Assembly: GCF_013137895.1 (NCBI RefSeq)
Contig: NZ_CP053538.1
Location: 4,619,001-4,683,000 of the forward strand
Direction: 5' to 3'
Origin: Hymenobacter taeanensis
GTDB taxonomy: Bacteria > Bacteroidota > Bacteroidia > Cytophagales > Hymenobacteraceae
DNA: 64,000 nt
Both the position numbers and the translations under genes were made by a program. The notes below the pieces were generated by a model. That model saw nothing but the letters and a program-made list of their open reading frames with translations. It made no database searches and was not told where the DNA came from. Shown here in pieces: positions 11,260 through 20,839 of this stretch (the first letter of the stretch is position 1; every line of letters begins with the position of its first letter).

Positions 11260-11292
11260 GCATTACTCTTAGCAGACTAGCTACTACGCAGA

Positions 11293-13056
11293 CTATTGAG
11301 GATAGCCAGGGTTTTGCGTGATTTTACCACTCGTACGGTCGATTTCCTGACGCGGAATAGGACGCAACACATGGTAAGGCTGAATGTTAATGGCAGCGTT
11401 AGAGCCGTAGTTATCCGTCACGTTGGGGATGGGCGAAGGCTTAGAGTTAACCAAGGCCGGCACGTATTTCTTTACGCGCTCAATTAGCTTGCCCGTGCGC
11501 ACCAGATCATACCAGCGAAGCTGTTCACCGGCCAACTCACGGCTGCGCTCATCCAAGATGAAGTCAATGTTGAGCTGGCTTTCCGTGATTTCCATTTGAG
11601 CCGTTTTGCCCGGAGCAGCAGCCCGACGACGCACCACGTTGATAAAGTCGCGGGCCTTGGTCAGGTTGCCCAGGTACATGTTAGCCTCTGCAGCAATCAG
11701 GTAGGTTTCCGACAGACGCATCAGAATGAGCGGACGGTCTGAGCTGGTGTTGGCAGCCGGGCGCGTGGCATCATCAAACTTGTTGATGTACGGCGAGAAG
11801 TTGGTAGTGTAGGTGCTGGGGGTGCCTACTACGTACGGGCCGTTAGGACGGGCTGCAATGCGCGCCCGCTCGGCGGCCGAAATCTCACGGCCGGCGTACC
11901 AGGCGGCCGTATCTCCTACTACTGCTTTCGGGTTGAAGCCAGTACCACCATTTACGCCTGGTGAGTTCACTAACCACAAAGTAGAGAACCACTTGCTGTA
12001 GCGGGTATCGGTGGTGCGCCACTGCCGATCAGTGGTTTCGCTGGGCAGGATATAAGAGTTCAGCAGGTACGGGGTTGAGGTCAGACGCCCGAAAGGACGA
12101 CCGTACACGATGCTACGAGCCACGTTGGGCAGCAGGTCGTAGCGGCCCCGGAACAGATAGTTCGTTTGGTTCTGGCCGGCACCACCAGCGCCGTTATCAG
12201 ATATACCAGTGAAGGTAGGGTCCGTGTTGAACTGTACGTTCATCAGAACTTCCTTACCGTTTTCATTGCCTTCTCTGAACACGTCGGCAGGGTCAGCCTC
12301 CAGGCCTTTGCCATATTTGCTGGCATCCCGGATCAGCTCTTCCGAATACTGAGCAGCCTTGGCGTAATCGTCAGCCTGCTTAGCAGTAGAGGTAGCCCGG
12401 GTAAGGTGTACCTGGCCTAGCATGTGCAAAGCCGTAGCCCGCGTTACGCGGCCTGGCTGAGCAGCCGTGTTCGAAATAGTACCCAGCGCATCGGTCAGGT
12501 CTTTCACAATGGCACTGTATACATCGGCAATAGGAGCCCGCGAGAAGTCCTTGGTGGGAGTATCCACGAAAGACAAGGTCAGGGGCACATCGCCAAACGA
12601 CCGCACCAGGCGGAAATAAAACCAGGCCCGCAGCACCTTGGCCTCAGCCACCACCTGTGCAAGGGTAGCCGGAGCCACTCCTTGCACTGAGCCGGCGTAT
12701 TGAATTACGCCATTGGCCGTGTTAATGGCGCGGTAGTACGTGCTCCAGGTATTCGTGATGTTGCCGTTGGTACCATTTAGCGCGCCGGTGTTATAGTCTT
12801 CAAACCCTTCCGTTGAAGCAAAGCCACGCATAAACTCGTCGGTACCCTGCGAGATGAAGATGGAGCCACCCTGGTCAGCGGTGGCATTACGTAGGCTGGA
12901 GTATACCCCTGCCAGACCCGCCTGCACCCCCTCGGGTGTTCCGAGGAAGCTAGGCACCAAAACAGAACGAGGGGTTTCGTCCAGAGTATCTTTGCTGCAG
13001 CTGCTGGCGGCTAAAAGCAGAGCCAGCGCCGAACCTGTAAGCAGTATCTTTTTCAT
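11293..13056 (-). CDS. susD: SusD/RagB-family glycan-binding lipoprotein
   Basis: A 587-residue outer-membrane lipoprotein that forms the lid over the SusC transporter and binds xylan oligosaccharides. The lipobox LAASSC puts the lipidated Cys at residue 20. The N-terminal half contains the helical TPR scaffold typical of SusD (for example the VLRAWFYFRLVRSFGDVPL segment). The C-terminal part carries the conserved RLSETYLIAAEA and DFILDERSRELAGE motifs. It directly follows susC with a 44-bp gap, the usual order. No SusE/F-like surface glycan-binding protein is seen next to it. Confidence 0.96.
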   Translation of the reverse strand: MKKILLTGSALALLLAASSCSKDTLDETPRSVLVPSFLGTPEGVQAGLAGVYSSLRNATADQGGSIFISQGTDEFMRGFASTEGFEDYNTGALNGTNGNITNTWSTYYRAINTANGVIQYAGSVQGVAPATLAQVVAEAKVLRAWFYFRLVRSFGDVPLTLSFVDTPTKDFSRAPIADVYSAIVKDLTDALGTISNTAAQPGRVTRATALHMLGQVHLTRATSTAKQADDYAKAAQYSEELIRDASKYGKGLEADPADVFREGNENGKEVLMNVQFNTDPTFTGISDNGAGGAGQNQTNYLFRGRYDLLPNVARSIVYGRPFGRLTSTPYLLNSYILPSETTDRQWRTTDTRYSKWFSTLWLVNSPGVNGGTGFNPKAVVGDTAAWYAGREISAAERARIAARPNGPYVVGTPSTYTTNFSPYINKFDDATRPAANTSSDRPLILMRLSETYLIAAEANMYLGNLTKARDFINVVRRRAAAPGKTAQMEITESQLNIDFILDERSRELAGEQLRWYDLVRTGKLIERVKKYVPALVNSKPSPIPNVTDNYGSNAAINIQPYHVLRPIPRQEIDRTSGKITQNPGYPQ

Positions 13057-13100
13057 ATAAGTGGAGAACGCACGCAGCGTCGGAGAAAATTCGAAGAAAA

Positions 13101-16100
13101 TTAGAAACCTACATTCACACCCACAATGAAGGAGCGGGTAACGGGGTACTGCGTGCCGGGCAGGTTATCAAAAGAAATACCACCGTTGTTAGCAGTACTG
13201 CCACTAAACCGGGTCGAGTAAGACAGCGCATCCGGATCGATGGCTTTGTTCTTCTTGTAGTACTCCACCGGCGACCAGATCAGTGGGTTTTGCACCTGAA
13301 TATACACCCGGGCCGTGCTCATCTTAGCCCGCTGAATAAGACTGGCCGGCAATGAGTACCCCAGGTCAATGCTGCGCACTTTGATGAACGTACCGCTCAG
13401 ATACGCCAGCGACTGCGAGTTGAGCACGAAGTCGTTGAAGTAGTTCTGGTTGGGCTGCGGGAAGCGGTTGTTAGGCGTTTCTGGCGTCCAGTACGGCAGG
13501 TTAAGCTGATTGCGGCGGCCGCTGAACGTAGTGATGTAGTTGGAAGGGAACAGCAGCGGATCTACAACGGTGGCACCCACGCGGGTGAGGCCTACTGCCG
13601 TCAGGTCAAATCCTTTGAAGCGGAAGCGTTGGGTCATGCCGGCCTCAAACTTCGGCTGGCGGCTACCAATGATCTGCCGGTCGGCACCATCTACTACTCC
13701 GTTTCCGTTAAGATCTTCAATTTTAACTTGCCCGACCCGAGTGCCGGCTTTAGCGGCGGCGGCAGCTTCATCCTGCTGGTAAATGCCAGCGTACTTGTAG
13801 TCATAGAAAACGTACAAGGGTTGGCCAATAAAGCGCTGGTTGCTGATGTCGCTGCGCTCATTACCGTTTTCGTCTTTACCAAGGCCTAGGTTGAGTACTT
13901 TCTCCCGGTTGATGGTAAAGTTCCAGTCAGTGCTCCACTCAAAGCCGCTGGCAGAGCGCACGTTCACCGTAGTCAGGCTGATTTCCAGACCGCGGTTCTG
14001 GGTTTCGCCGATGTTACGGGTAAAGGAGCCATAACCACTGGTTGTCGGTAGGGCATCAGGCAGCAACAGGTCGCTGGTGCGCTGCTGGTAGAGTTCAATC
14101 GAACCGGCTACGCGGTTGTTGAAGAAGCCGAAGTCAAGACCGAAGTTGGTAGTTGCCGTGTACTCCCAGCCCAGATTGGGGTTAGGAATAGAGGATGGAA
14201 TAACACCAGCTACGCCCGTGCCACCGAAGTTATAGTAGCCATTACCCAGGCTAGACTGCAGGGAGCCCAGGGTCTGGTAGGGGTTTACTGCGGTGCTACC
14301 CGTACGGCCGTAGCTGGCGCGTAGCTTCAGGATGTTCAGCCAGGCCTGTCCGCTCAGGAAAGATTCATTGGCCACGTTCCAGGCCACTGCAGCCGATGGG
14401 AAAGGCTTGTATTTGTTGCCGGGAGCCAGGCGCGACGAGCCGTCTACGCGCAAGGTTAACGTGGCGGAGTAGCGGTTATCGTAGGCGTAGTTCAGGCGGC
14501 CCATATAGGAGAGAATATCCCATTGGCTCTTGTTGCTCCGAGCAAACGAAGGCGTACCTGCACCCAGGTTAAATGCTTGCTGGTAGTTGGTGGGCAAGTT
14601 TTGAGCGCCAGCCTCAAAACCATCAGTCCGGAACTGCTGCCAGCTGTAGAGGCCGGTGAAGTTTACATCATGCTTCTCAGCAAAGGTGCGGTTGTACGTC
14701 AGTAGGTTTTCAACCAGCAGGTTGAAGGCAATACTGTTGTTTCGCGTAGCGGCGTTCTGCCCCCCAGCACGCGCCGGGGTGTTTGACGCGAAGAATGACT
14801 CGTTGTTTTCCGTCCGGCCATCCAGACCAAGGTTTAACCGATAGTCGAGGCCTTTCAGGATGTTTACCTGACCGTAGAGACTGTTGAATGTACGCAGACG
14901 ACGGCGCTGCTCAAAGTGCGCATCCTGGGTGTAGTAGTTAAGCGGGTTGGCCTGGGCGTTATCGGCATTCGGGAAGAGGATGGGGTTGCCGGTAGCATCG
15001 AAGGGCGAAGCCAGAGGGCTGCTCGTCAGAATGTTGTACGAGATATTGAGACCCGGGTCATCCTGCTGAGTAAAGGAGTTGAGCGTGTTCAAACCAACTT
15101 TAACCCTCTTACCGATTTGCTGATCCAGGGTGCCGCGCAGGGAGTAGCGCTTAATGCCTTGTACTGGTACAATGCCGGTCTCATCGTAGTAGCCTAGCGA
15201 AGCCGAGTACTGCGTTTGGTCGGTACCGCCACTCACGCCCAAGGCATGGTTCTGAATCCGGCCGTTCTGGAAAAGTAAGTCTTGGTAGTCGAAGCTTCTG
15301 CCGGCAGCGTAGTTGGCTTTTTCATCATCCGTCAGGAAGCCGGCCGCGCTGTTGGGGTTCTGGCCCGCGGCGCGGAACGCTTCCGCCCGATAGTTATAGT
15401 ACTGCTGCCCGTTCTGCAGGTCATAGAAACCATAGGGCTTTTTCACGCCGTAATAGGCGCTATACGTTGCTCTCGGAGCACCTGATTTGCCGCGCTTAGT
15501 GGTAATCAGGATAACGCCGTTTGCGCCGCGCGCGCCATAAATAGCCGTAGAAGAAGCATCTTTCAATACTTCCACGGAGGTAATATCGTCGGGGTTGAGG
15601 TCGTTGAGGCTACCATCAAACGGTATGCCGTCAACTACTAGCAGCGGGTCGTTGCTGCCGGCAAACGAACGGTTACCACGGATGCGGATAACCGGCGCCT
15701 GCCCGGGGGCGTTGCTGGAGCTGGAAATGTTTACACCGGCGGCGCGGCCTTGCAGCGCCTGCCCAATGTTAGCCACCGGCACGTCGCGGAGGGCTTGCTC
15801 ATCTACGGAGGAAATAGCCCCCGTTACCTGGCTTTTCTTCTGTACGCCATAGCCTACTACCACCACTTCGCTCAGGGCCTTGGCATCCTCGCCCAAGGTT
15901 ACATTCACCGTCGACTGGTTGCCAACAGCTACTTCCTTGGAAGTAAAGCCCACGAAGGAGAACACCAGCGTTGAGCCAGATGGGGCTGCCACCGTGTAGC
16001 GGCCGTCGCCATCGGTTACAGTACCCGTGGTGGTACCTTTCACTACCACGTTTACACCGGGCAGGCCGGCACCGTCCGTGCCAACTACGCGGCCGGAAAC

Positions 16101-16226
16101 TGATTGTGCGGTGGCCTGCGCCTGAACCGCTGTGGGAGCCAGCAGACCGCCAGCTAATGAGAGCCCCGTGGCAGCTAATAGCGGCCAGCTCAGGCCCAAC
16201 GCCGTCTTGCGTAAAGGAAAATGCAT
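13101..16226 (-). CDS. susC: SusC/RagA-family TonB-dependent oligosaccharide transporter
   Basis: A 1041-residue outer-membrane beta-barrel importer energised by TonB. In order: signal peptide (ends VQAQA), carboxypeptidase-regulatory-like domain (about 40-120; SGRVVGTDGAGLPGVNV), the TonB-box region ALSEVVVVGYG, the plug domain (about 125-245; DGIPFDGSLNDLNPDDI, then VLKDASSTAIYGARGANGV, both hallmarks of SusC), and a barrel ending in Phe (VGVNVGF). No STN domain is present, so anti-sigma signalling through this receptor is unlikely. It would import xylo-oligosaccharides captured with SusD. The gene lies 73 bp after the SDR gene, so metabolism, import and hydrolysis genes are probably co-transcribed. 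Confidence 0.97.
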   Translation of the reverse strand: MHFPLRKTALGLSWPLLAATGLSLAGGLLAPTAVQAQATAQSVSGRVVGTDGAGLPGVNVVVKGTTTGTVTDGDGRYTVAAPSGSTLVFSFVGFTSKEVAVGNQSTVNVTLGEDAKALSEVVVVGYGVQKKSQVTGAISSVDEQALRDVPVANIGQALQGRAAGVNISSSSNAPGQAPVIRIRGNRSFAGSNDPLLVVDGIPFDGSLNDLNPDDITSVEVLKDASSTAIYGARGANGVILITTKRGKSGAPRATYSAYYGVKKPYGFYDLQNGQQYYNYRAEAFRAAGQNPNSAAGFLTDDEKANYAAGRSFDYQDLLFQNGRIQNHALGVSGGTDQTQYSASLGYYDETGIVPVQGIKRYSLRGTLDQQIGKRVKVGLNTLNSFTQQDDPGLNISYNILTSSPLASPFDATGNPILFPNADNAQANPLNYYTQDAHFEQRRRLRTFNSLYGQVNILKGLDYRLNLGLDGRTENNESFFASNTPARAGGQNAATRNNSIAFNLLVENLLTYNRTFAEKHDVNFTGLYSWQQFRTDGFEAGAQNLPTNYQQAFNLGAGTPSFARSNKSQWDILSYMGRLNYAYDNRYSATLTLRVDGSSRLAPGNKYKPFPSAAVAWNVANESFLSGQAWLNILKLRASYGRTGSTAVNPYQTLGSLQSSLGNGYYNFGGTGVAGVIPSSIPNPNLGWEYTATTNFGLDFGFFNNRVAGSIELYQQRTSDLLLPDALPTTSGYGSFTRNIGETQNRGLEISLTTVNVRSASGFEWSTDWNFTINREKVLNLGLGKDENGNERSDISNQRFIGQPLYVFYDYKYAGIYQQDEAAAAAKAGTRVGQVKIEDLNGNGVVDGADRQIIGSRQPKFEAGMTQRFRFKGFDLTAVGLTRVGATVVDPLLFPSNYITTFSGRRNQLNLPYWTPETPNNRFPQPNQNYFNDFVLNSQSLAYLSGTFIKVRSIDLGYSLPASLIQRAKMSTARVYIQVQNPLIWSPVEYYKKNKAIDPDALSYSTRFSGSTANNGGISFDNLPGTQYPVTRSFIVGVNVGF

Positions 16227-16299
16227 GGAGTGTGGGAATTATTAATTGTGGGATGAAACAGCTGAAAGTCCTGCAGATGCAGGAGCAGAAAACGCGAGA

Positions 16300-17106
16300 C
16301 TAGAAGCCGATGGAGTTACCACCATCCACGGGCAGCGAAGCGCCAGTGATATAGCGGGCGGCATCAGAAGCAAGGAAAACGGCCGCGTGACCAATGTCCT
16401 GGGGCTGGCCGAACTTGCCCATGGGTGTGCGGCGCATGGCCCGGTCGCGACGGTCGGGGTCGGAGTTCATGGCGGTACGGCTCATTTCGGTTTCAATGAA
16501 GCCGGGAGCAATGGCATTCACGCGCACGTTGTCTTTGGAAAACTCCGAGGCCAGCACCTTCACCATGCCCTCTACCGCCGACTTGGAAGCGGCGTAGGCC
16601 ACCACCCGATCAATTCCGTAGTAGGCAGCCATAGATGAAATCATCAGAATTACGCCGCGCTTGCGGGCTACCATGCGCTTGGCACAGGCCCGGGTAAGGG
16701 CAAACACCGAGTTTAGGTTGGTGTGAATGATGCGGTTAAACTCTTCATCGGTTACTTCCAGAGCGGGCTTTTTCATGTTTACCCCGGCATTGTTTACCAC
16801 GATATCCAGCTCACCATAGGTAGCCTCAATGTGGTCAACCAAGCCATCTAGTGAGGCCAGGTCACAAACATCGTTGGTGAGGTAATGCGCCTGCGCGCCC
16901 AGGTCAGCCACGGCTTCCTGCAGTACGCCCTCGCGCCGGCCCGTGATAACCACAGTGGCCCCGGCGGCAATCATGCAGCGGGCAATTTCCAGCCCAATGC
17001 CTGTGCCACCACCCGTAATCAGGGCAAGGTGGCCTTCCAGGGAAAACGGATTCGGCTGGCTGCTTGGGTGTGCAAGTTGAGAGAGAACGGGAGTGAAGTT
17101 TTCCAT
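16300..17106 (-). CDS. SDR-family oxidoreductase, probable fructuronate/mannonate dehydrogenase
   Basis: A 268-residue short-chain dehydrogenase. I start it at ATG 17106 (MENFTPVLSQ); an upstream extension would overlap the GH67 gene and has no family similarity. The Rossmann motif TGGGTGIGLEIA, the NNAG motif, the catalytic Ser in ISSMAAYYG and YAASK (Tyr and Lys) are all present. It resembles gluconate 5-dehydrogenase/KduD-type SDRs. Lying between alpha-glucuronidase and SusC, with mannonate dehydratase two genes upstream, it most likely interconverts fructuronate and mannonate, replacing classical UxuB. That role is inferred from context. No UxaC isomerase is visible in the window. Confidence 0.85.
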   Translation of the reverse strand: MENFTPVLSQLAHPSSQPNPFSLEGHLALITGGGTGIGLEIARCMIAAGATVVITGRREGVLQEAVADLGAQAHYLTNDVCDLASLDGLVDHIEATYGELDIVVNNAGVNMKKPALEVTDEEFNRIIHTNLNSVFALTRACAKRMVARKRGVILMISSMAAYYGIDRVVAYAASKSAVEGMVKVLASEFSKDNVRVNAIAPGFIETEMSRTAMNSDPDRRDRAMRRTPMGKFGQPQDIGHAAVFLASDAARYITGASLPVDGGNSIGF

Positions 17107-17140
17107 TCGAGAAAAGATATTGAAGCCACGGGTGGCCGGA

Positions 17141-19246
17141 TTAGCGGAGCTGGTAGATGTCGACCAGCTGTTTGATTTCAGCGAGGTCACGCGTGGGGGG
17201 CGTGAGCGTGGGCGGTAGCGGCTGCTTGGAGTAAGTCTGGAAATAAAGCACGCAGGCATCACGCCACCATAGGGCTTCGCGCTGCTGGATGCGCAGGCGG
17301 GCCGCTACATCGGCGTGCAGCTCGGCATCAATGGCGGGCTGCACCTGAGCCCACTGCTGCTGCATCCACTGCACCGAGTCGGCGCCGGAGTAGTAGCGGG
17401 TGGTCAGCTCATTCCAAAGTGTTTTGCCCGTATTTAAGGTTTGGGTCCAGGGCACGTGGTGGAACCACAGCAGGTAATCGGGCGGGCAGGTGGCAGGGTT
17501 GCCCCACTGCTTCTGTACTTGCGGCGCATACAGGGCCAGCGCGTTGCTGCCGGTAGCGGTACGGTTGAAGCCTAGGCCTACCGCATCAGCTTTATGATAG
17601 TAAATGGAGGTCCAGTCGGGGCGGGCGCTCTTTTCCAGCCAGGGCTCGGGGCCATAGTGGATGCTCTGGCCCATGATGTGGTGCAGGCCCAGCGGCGTGG
17701 TGTACCGCACGTAAATGTCGCGCGACTTTGTGAGCAGGTCCGTGATGGTGCTCACGGCCTTGGGCTCCTGGGTCAGGGTCATCTTGGTCCACTCCTCGGC
17801 CAGGGCCTGCGAGGTGAGCGTGTGGTCCCAGGCCAGGCGGCCGTAGGAGTACCAGTTGGCCTGGCCTACGGGGTGGCCGGTCCAGTTGCGGTCGGAGCCG
17901 ATGTTGGCCACGCCCGCAATACCGCTGATAGTGTGCTGGTCAACTGTGCCATCAACCACCTTGGCTACCGTAGAGCCGGGTCCTTTGGCGTAGGTGTCTG
18001 ACTCCAGGCATTCCTTGATGAGGGGCGCCAGGTATACGAGGTGAGTGGCAAAGCCTAAGTACTCCTGCGTCAGCTGCACTTCCAGCACCAGCGGCGTTTT
18101 GGGCATGGCCCCGAACAGCGGGTGAAACGGCTCACGGGCCTGGAAGTCGATGGGGCCGTTCTTCACCTGCACCAGCACTTTGGGGGCAAACTTGCCGTCA
18201 AGAGGCTGAAACTCCTGGTAGGCCTCTTTAAACCGGTCGCCGTTGGAGTTGGCTTTGTACACGAAAGCGCGCCACATCACAATCCCATCGTGCTGGCCTA
18301 GAGCCTCGGCGAGCATGTTGGCACCGTCGGCGTGGTTGCGGCCGTAGTCCTGGGGGCCGGGCTCGCCCTCAGAGTTAGCCTTTACCAGGAAGCCGCCGAA
18401 GTCAGGAATGGCCTTGTATATCTCGTCGGTTTTAGCGGTCCACCAGCGGCGCACCTGGGGGTCCAAGGGATCAGAGGTTTGCAGCCCTCCAATCACCTTG
18501 GGTGCCGCCCACAGCACCGACATGTACACCCTAATCCCATAAGGTCGCATTACATTGGCCAGGGCCGCTACCTTCTGCAGGTACTCCGCCGTCAGGAAGC
18601 GGGCGCTGGCATTCACGTTATTAAACACTACCCCATTGATGCCAATAGAGGCATTGGCGCGAGCGTAGTCGCGGTAGCGCGGGTCGATAACCTCAGGCAG
18701 CTCCTGCCACTTCCAGATGGAGGAACCCGCGTAGCCGCGCTCCACGGTGCCGTTGGGGTTGTCCCAGTGATTAAGCAAGCGGTACTCAATGCGGGGCTTG
18801 CTGGTCAGGTTAACGTTGGCCACTGGCTGGCCGGTTTGCCAGTGGCGCAGCAGGGCAAACGCGCCGTAGAGCGCGCCCTTGTCTGTAGCGCCCGTTACTA
18901 CCAGGTTACCGCTTTGGGTGCTCACGCGGTAGCCCTCCTCCCCTAGCTCCGGGTTAGCGGCTACGGCCAGCACAATGCCGCCTTTGCCTTTGCTCTCGCT
19001 TAACACTGGCACCTGCTGGCCTAGCAACCCCAGCAAGCCCTGCTGCAGCTCGCGGCCGGCCGTTTGCAGGATAGGCGAGGCACTGTTGGGTATGGTAATA
19101 AACTTTGCCTGCTTCTGGTACTCTTTCCGCTGGCTGGCGTCGCGTACCAGATCATACTTCAACCACAGTCGGTACCCATCGTCGGCTAGGCCACGCTGAG
19201 CAAAGGTGCAGAGTACGAAAAGGAGCAACAGAGAGCGGAAGGACAT
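17141..19246 (-). CDS. aguA: GH67 alpha-glucuronidase
   Basis: A 701-residue enzyme that removes (4-O-methyl)glucuronic acid from the non-reducing end of glucuronoxylan oligosaccharides. A signal peptide (ends RGLADDGY) suggests the periplasm. The N-terminal GH67 domain (WLKYD... to about 140) precedes the TIM barrel, where SEGEPGPQDYGR supplies the proposed acid Glu and KNGPIDFQAREPFHP the paired Asp/Glu bases. The C-terminal helical domain contains HHVPW and the substrate-shaping WxxW region. Length matches the family. It lies 14 bp after uxuA and 34 bp before the SDR gene, so the uronate-release and uronate-use genes are clearly linked. Confidence 0.95.
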   Translation of the reverse strand: MSFRSLLLLFVLCTFAQRGLADDGYRLWLKYDLVRDASQRKEYQKQAKFITIPNSASPILQTAGRELQQGLLGLLGQQVPVLSESKGKGGIVLAVAANPELGEEGYRVSTQSGNLVVTGATDKGALYGAFALLRHWQTGQPVANVNLTSKPRIEYRLLNHWDNPNGTVERGYAGSSIWKWQELPEVIDPRYRDYARANASIGINGVVFNNVNASARFLTAEYLQKVAALANVMRPYGIRVYMSVLWAAPKVIGGLQTSDPLDPQVRRWWTAKTDEIYKAIPDFGGFLVKANSEGEPGPQDYGRNHADGANMLAEALGQHDGIVMWRAFVYKANSNGDRFKEAYQEFQPLDGKFAPKVLVQVKNGPIDFQAREPFHPLFGAMPKTPLVLEVQLTQEYLGFATHLVYLAPLIKECLESDTYAKGPGSTVAKVVDGTVDQHTISGIAGVANIGSDRNWTGHPVGQANWYSYGRLAWDHTLTSQALAEEWTKMTLTQEPKAVSTITDLLTKSRDIYVRYTTPLGLHHIMGQSIHYGPEPWLEKSARPDWTSIYYHKADAVGLGFNRTATGSNALALYAPQVQKQWGNPATCPPDYLLWFHHVPWTQTLNTGKTLWNELTTRYYSGADSVQWMQQQWAQVQPAIDAELHADVAARLRIQQREALWWRDACVLYFQTYSKQPLPPTLTPPTRDLAEIKQLVDIYQLR

Positions 19247-19260
19247 AGGAAGCGGAAAGA

Positions 19261-20508
19261 CTATTGCGCGAAAGTGTGAGCGGAAGCGGTAGGTAAAGCT
19301 GGTTGCTGCTGCTCTTCGAGGCTACGGCGGATGCCCAGTTCCAGGCCCCGCAGCTCGGCCAGGCCCCGGAGGCGCCCGATGGCCGAGTAGCCGGGATAGG
19401 TGCGTTTTTCGAGGTCGTCGAGCATCTGGTGGCCGTGATCGGGGCGCATGGGCAGGCGAGCGTTGCCTTCGCCCGTTTGGGCGCGGCGCAGCTCCTCGCG
19501 CACCAGCTCTCGTACCACGGCGTACATGTCCACGTCGCCGGTGAGGTGGTCAGCTTCGTGGAAGTTGCGGGGGTTTTCCTCACGCTTGGTGGCACGCAAG
19601 TGGACGAAGTGAATGCGGTGCCCCAGGCGGCGCACGATACCGGGCAGATCGTTATCAGGGCGCACACCCAGAGAACCAGTACAGAAAGTGATGCCATTGG
19701 CCGGCGAGTCGTAGGCCTGTACCAAACCAAGCAGGTCGGCCTCAGTACTTACCACGCGGGGCAGGCCTAGCAGCGGAAATGGTGGGTCATCGGGGTGAAT
19801 GCAGAGAGTCACGCCTACTTCCTCGGCCACCGGGGCCACCTCCCGCAGGAAGTAGTACAGGTTTTCGCGGAGGGCAGCGGCATCAATGCTGGCGTACTCA
19901 TTCAGTAGGTTCTGGAACCCAGCCAGCTCAAAGGCTTCTTCGGAGCCAGGCAGGCCTAGCAGCACCGTGTTGGTAAGCTGGGCTACCTCCGCCGCCGACA
20001 TAGCCGCAAACTGCTCACGGGCAGCAGCAGCCACAGCCGGCTCGTAATCGATTTCGGCACCGGGGCGCTTCAGAATGCAGAGGTCAAACAGCGCGAAGTC
20101 CTGCCATACAAAGCGCAGGGCCCGTGAGCCATCCGGCATTACATAGTTCAGGTTGGTGCGTGACCAGTCCAGCACCGGCATAAAGTTGTAGCACACGGTG
20201 CTAATGCCACAGGCTGCCAGGTTGCGGATTGACTCCTTGTAGGCTTCTATATACTGCGTGCGCGCGGGCAGTCCTTTTTTAATGGCCTCGTGCACGGGCA
20301 GGCTTTCTACTACCACCCAGTGCAGCGGCGAGAACTGCGCGTTGTCGGCTTCAATTAGCTGCTGGCGCGCCTGAATCTCGGCCACGGGCCAAACCTGGCC
20401 AACGGGTATCTGATGCAGGGCCGTTACCACACCGGAACAGCCGGCCTGGCGAAGCGCAAACAGTGAAACCGGGTCGTTTGGCCCGAACCAACGCATGGTG
20501 TGCAGCAT
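19261..20508 (-). CDS. uxuA: Mannonate dehydratase
   Basis: Converts D-mannonate to 2-keto-3-deoxygluconate in the cytoplasm, using a divalent metal. The start at 20508 (MLHTMRWFGPNDPVSL) matches the usual UxuA N-terminus; an upstream in-frame ATG would add nine residues. The 415-residue length is normal. The MRWFGPNDPVSL opening, YNFMPVLDW, CIHPDDPP, FCTGSLG and the HFVHLRATKRE and RPDHGHQ metal/substrate motifs are all intact. It is the first gene of the long xylan operon, so the LacI-type regulator transcribed from the opposite strand 331 bp away probably controls it directly. Confidence 0.96.
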   Translation of the reverse strand: MLHTMRWFGPNDPVSLFALRQAGCSGVVTALHQIPVGQVWPVAEIQARQQLIEADNAQFSPLHWVVVESLPVHEAIKKGLPARTQYIEAYKESIRNLAACGISTVCYNFMPVLDWSRTNLNYVMPDGSRALRFVWQDFALFDLCILKRPGAEIDYEPAVAAAAREQFAAMSAAEVAQLTNTVLLGLPGSEEAFELAGFQNLLNEYASIDAAALRENLYYFLREVAPVAEEVGVTLCIHPDDPPFPLLGLPRVVSTEADLLGLVQAYDSPANGITFCTGSLGVRPDNDLPGIVRRLGHRIHFVHLRATKREENPRNFHEADHLTGDVDMYAVVRELVREELRRAQTGEGNARLPMRPDHGHQMLDDLEKRTYPGYSAIGRLRGLAELRGLELGIRRSLEEQQQPALPTASAHTFAQ

Positions 20509-20839
20509 GCCGCTATCTTTGTAAGAAAAATACAATCATTAGCTCGTTCATCTTCCCCTAATCTCCTTATGCAGCGTTAGCCCGTTACGGAGGAGTGAGT
20601 GAGAACTCGCTTTCGAATATAGAGCAACAAATACAACGATACCTCATTTAAAAACAGGCCCAACTGGCTGAATTCTAAATAAAAATACCGAAAACGTTAC
20701 CGAAAACGGTTCCGATAGGTAATTTCTATCCAACCTGGTGAATTATTTTTTTTGTAGATTACCTTCAAATAATAAAACGAAGCCGATGTGGCAGTTTCGC
20801 TACTCTCTTCTTTTTCCTCTGGAATAATTCTATTTCGCT
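20509..20839. promoter_or_regulatory. Divergent control region between uxuA operon and LacI-type gene
   Basis: A 331-bp gene-free region that must hold promoters for both directions. It is much more AT-rich than the flanking genes near 20640-20770. The main structured element is the repeat cluster at 20686-20712, listed separately. A 7-of-8 match to the Bacteroidota -7 element (TGTATTTG, minus strand, 20635-20628) could serve uxuA; no clear -33 element accompanies it. Confidence 0.55.
20686..20712. promoter_or_regulatory. Candidate LacI-family operator repeats
   Basis: TACCGAAAACG occurs twice in tandem with a 12-bp period (20686-20696 and 20698-20708). A degenerate third unit, TTCCGATAGG, follows at once. 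The junction forms the palindrome AACGTT (20693-20698), and ACCG-AAAA-CGGT (20699-20710) is an inverted repeat. LacI-type proteins bind palindromes with a central CG, so this is the likely binding site of the adjacent regulator. Binding is inferred. Confidence 0.5.
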
